From: Lichenibacterium minor | GTDB taxonomy: Bacteria > Pseudomonadota > Alphaproteobacteria > Rhizobiales > Beijerinckiaceae | Direction of reading: 5' to 3' | DNA: 64,000 nt | Assembly (NCBI RefSeq): GCF_004137685.1 | Contig: NZ_QYBB01000003.1 | Location: 62,001 to 126,000, forward strand | Shown: positions 62,281 through 64,000 of the stretch, piece after piece | How the letters are laid out: each line of letters begins with the position of its first letter | Position numbering within the stretch: position 1 is the stretch's first letter | Notes under the pieces: generated by a model | Databases searched by the model: none | Seen by the model: only the letters and a program-made list of their open reading frames with translations | What the model was told of the DNA's origin: nothing | Made by a program: the position numbers and the translations under genes

Positions 62281-63182
62281 GCGGCCTGTCTTTCGGCGAG
62301 GGGTGTGGCGGCGCGGCGCGCCAGGTCGCGCTTGACGATGCGGGTGGGCAGCCAGGGCGCGCGGAAATGGATGGCGCCGTAGCCGACGGCGCGGGCGCCG
62401 AGCGCGCGAACGCGCTCGAGGTCGTCGAACTGCATCACCGAGGGCGCGATGACGGGCAGCGCGCCGTCTTCCGCGATCTCGCGCACGGCGCGCCAGTTCA
62501 GCGCCTGCGCGGGCCGGCCGGACACGCCGCCCCCGCCCCCGCCGACGCGCTTCTCCAGCCGCCACAGGGGGCTGCGCCCGTCGGGGTACACCTGTTCCCA
62601 GGGCACGCTGTTCAGCGCGATGGCTTCGGCGAGGCCCTTCAGCCCGCGCGCGATGGCGAGGTAGTCCTGGCTCGTCGACACCTTGACGATGACGGGATGG
62701 CGCGACACGCGCTTCACGGCGTCGACGCCCGCGACGACCTGGCCGGCGTTGCCGAGCGCGTGGCCGGTGTTGGGGCACGACGGGTTGACCTCCAGCGCCG
62801 CCAGCGGGAACCGGTCGAGCTTCGCCGCCATCTCGCCGAGCTCGTCGTCGTCGCCGAAGATCGACACCACGGTCTTCACGCGCCCGTAGTCGAGCTTCGG
62901 GGCGACATCGCGGAGCCACCAGTCGAAGCCGGGGTTCGTCAGGCCGACCTTGTTGACCGAGCCGCCGGGCACCAGGCGCACGCAGGTCCAGGGCTTGTAG
63001 AGCTTGAGGTTGCCCTCGCGCGGATGGCGCGTCAGCGTCTTCAGCACCACGGTGAACAGGTCGGGGCGGATGAGGCCCGACGCCACCATGGCGCGCTGCC
63101 ACGGCCAGCCGCGCCCGTCGAAGGCGAGCGAGCCGCTCGACACGACGTGGTCGAGGGCGTGGCCGTTGGACAGTCTGATCAT
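62277..63182 (-). CDS. pyrD: Dihydroorotate dehydrogenase, class 1-like
   Basis: Oxidises dihydroorotate to orotate using FMN. The 301-residue protein has the conserved block LEVNPSCPNTGHALG with cysteine as catalytic base, which indicates a soluble class 1 enzyme; class 2 membrane forms use serine. NPGFDWWL, VIVKVSTSQDY and a C-terminal AVGYGAIHFRAPWL are also visible. Electron acceptor is unknown (fumarate, NAD or quinone). ATG 63182 has GAGG nearby. It is the first gene of pyrDCFEB. Confidence 0.88.
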   Translation of the reverse strand: MIRLSNGHALDHVVSSGSLAFDGRGWPWQRAMVASGLIRPDLFTVVLKTLTRHPREGNLKLYKPWTCVRLVPGGSVNKVGLTNPGFDWWLRDVAPKLDYGRVKTVVSIFGDDDELGEMAAKLDRFPLAALEVNPSCPNTGHALGNAGQVVAGVDAVKRVSRHPVIVKVSTSQDYLAIARGLKGLAEAIALNSVPWEQVYPDGRSPLWRLEKRVGGGGGGVSGRPAQALNWRAVREIAEDGALPVIAPSVMQFDDLERVRALGARAVGYGAIHFRAPWLPTRIVKRDLARRAATPLAERQAA

Positions 63183-63423
63183 CGCGGCCTCGGCGCGGAC
63201 GGGGTCGGGACGGGATAGCAGGTCGAGGGCGAAAGCTGAACCCCGTCTCCGCCCTCGGCCGGTCGACGGTCCTGCGGTCGCCGCGGCGCGCCGGGCTGGC
63301 CGTCGCGGGCCCGTGCCTCGTCGCCGTCCGCCGAACACGGATTCGACAGCAAGGGACGGGGTGCGACGGCGAGCGGCGTGCCCTATGCCGGTCCCCGACG
63401 AACTCTCCGCCCGGAGCCGCCCC
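63183..63423. promoter_or_regulatory. Divergent pyrD / ada region with interleaved helices
   Basis: The 241-bp gap should hold the promoters for the pyr cluster and the ada-like gene. Near the pyrD start are two overlapping inverted repeats: GACGGGGT (63198-63205) with ACCCCGTC (63240-63247), and CGAGGGCG (63224-63231) with CGCCCTCG (63250-63257). As RNA they cannot both form as simple hairpins, so they are either alternatives or a pseudoknot in the pyr leader. No PyrR-type site was recognised. Confidence 0.35.
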
Positions 63424-64000
63424 ATGCCCCTGCCGCAGACCATCCCGGACTCCGACGCCGCCCGCTGGGCCGCCGTTTCGGCGCGCGACGCATCGGCGGA
63501 CGGCGCCTTCGTCTATTCCGTCCGCACCACGGGCGTGTTCTGCCGCCCGTCCTGCCCGTCCCGCGCGGCGAAGCGCGGCAACGTCGCCTTCCACGCCGAC
63601 GCCGCCGCGGCGCGGGCCGCCGGCTTCCGCCCCTGCCTGCGCTGCCGGCCGGACGACGAAGCCCAGGCCGAGCGCCGCGCGGCCCTGGTGCTCAGCGCCT
63701 GCCGCGCCATCGACGCCACGTCGGACGCCGCCGACGACGCGCCCGACCTCGGCGCCCTGGCGCGCGACGCGGGGCTCAGCCGGTTCCACTTCCACCGCCT
63801 GTTCAAGGCCGAGCTCGGCGTGACCCCCAAGGCCTATGCGGCGGCGCGTCGCGCGGCACGCACCGCGGAAGCGCTCGCCGGGGCCGGCACCGTGACCGAA
63901 GCCATCTACGAGGGCGGCTTCGGGTCCAGCGGCCGCTTCTACGCGGCGGCCCCGGCCCGGCTCGGCATGGCGCCCTCGGCGCGGCGGCGCGGCGGCGGCG
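63424..64000 (+). CDS. ada: Ada-type DNA methylation-response protein, 5' part (runs off the window)
   Basis: First 192 codons of an Ada-like protein; the end lies outside the window. N-terminal zinc domain with four cysteines, C40 and C44 (GVFCRPSCPSR) and C71 and C74 (FRPCLRCRPD), one of which accepts methyl groups from phosphotriesters. An AraC-type helix-turn-helix follows at about 110-190 (LGALARDAGLSRFHFHRLFK, then VTEAIYEGGFGSSGRFY). Whether the C-terminal O6-methylguanine transferase domain is fused cannot be seen. GGAG precedes ATG 63424 by seven bases. Confidence 0.92.
   Translation, partial: MPLPQTIPDSDAARWAAVSARDASADGAFVYSVRTTGVFCRPSCPSRAAKRGNVAFHADAAAARAAGFRPCLRCRPDDEAQAERRAALVLSACRAIDATSDAADDAPDLGALARDAGLSRFHFHRLFKAELGVTPKAYAAARRAARTAEALAGAGTVTEAIYEGGFGSSGRFYAAAPARLGMAPSARRRGGG

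Overview
The window is a contiguous, very GC-rich, densely coded piece of bacterial chromosome with no visible insertion sequence, phage gene, CRISPR array, tRNA or rRNA. The gene set points to an alphaproteobacterium of the order Hyphomicrobiales (Rhizobiales), in the Methylobacteriaceae/Beijerinckiaceae/Lichenihabitans neighbourhood. The supporting genes are a DUF2794 protein, a ChvE-type sugar-binding protein, hopanoid-precursor genes hpnCDE, a PHB-type acetoacetyl-CoA reductase, an extensin-like lipoprotein and an L,D-transpeptidase. This placement is inference from gene content only.

Layout. 1-2.3 kb: pgsA-moaD-moaE, then phaB. 2.5-9.1 kb (minus strand): nucleoside hydrolase-like protein, VanZ-like protein, purH, a tiny membrane protein, a heparinase II/III family protein, a RbsD/FucU mutarotase and rph. 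9.2-12.9 kb: a sugar divergon, with chvE on the minus strand facing a LacI regulator overlapping xylA, closed by a strong hairpin. 13.0-22.4 kb: a dicarboxylate block with an oxalate decarboxylase, a GntR/FCD regulator and MFS transporter, and divergently the malonate decarboxylase operon mdcACDEBH, which lacks mdcG here. 22.4-25.7 kb: a small RHH-like protein and hpnCDE (squalene synthesis). 25.7-35.6 kb: DUF29, YggS, stress-type and extensin-like proteins, a large hybrid histidine kinase, a Rdx/SelW-like protein and the ADP-heptose genes hldE-hldD plus a cupin. 35.6-43.0 kb: recF, an arylesterase facing a YbbA/YbbP ABC system, an aspartate/glutamate-type racemase and prmC. 43.1-52.2 kb: htpG, DUF2794, an OprP-type porin, YidB, a polysaccharide flippase, an L,D-transpeptidase, DUF1330, an AI-2E-type permease and a small basic exported protein. 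52.3-56.1 kb: a ferric-iron-type ABC transporter (fbpABC order). 57.2-63.2 kb (minus): a compact pyrD-pyrC-pyrF-pyrE-pyrB set followed by a type II NADH dehydrogenase. The window ends inside an ada-like gene.

How the parts work together. The mdc operon encodes the alpha, ACP, beta/gamma and transacylase subunits plus one of the two cofactor-making enzymes. The neighbouring MFS gene and GntR gene probably supply uptake and control. The pyr cluster covers orotate and UMP formation after carbamoyl phosphate in tightly overlapping genes, but its members are atypical for the group (class 1 PyrD, unusual PRPP loop in PyrE), which suggests a unit acquired or assembled as a block. No defence island or selfish element was found. 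The items most worth a second look are the pyr cluster and its leader, the mdc operon without mdcG, the LacI operator pair, a 17-bp duplication that creates a mini-ORF at the racemase start, and two genes (arylesterase and the iron ABC ATPase) whose start codons are missing or non-standard.
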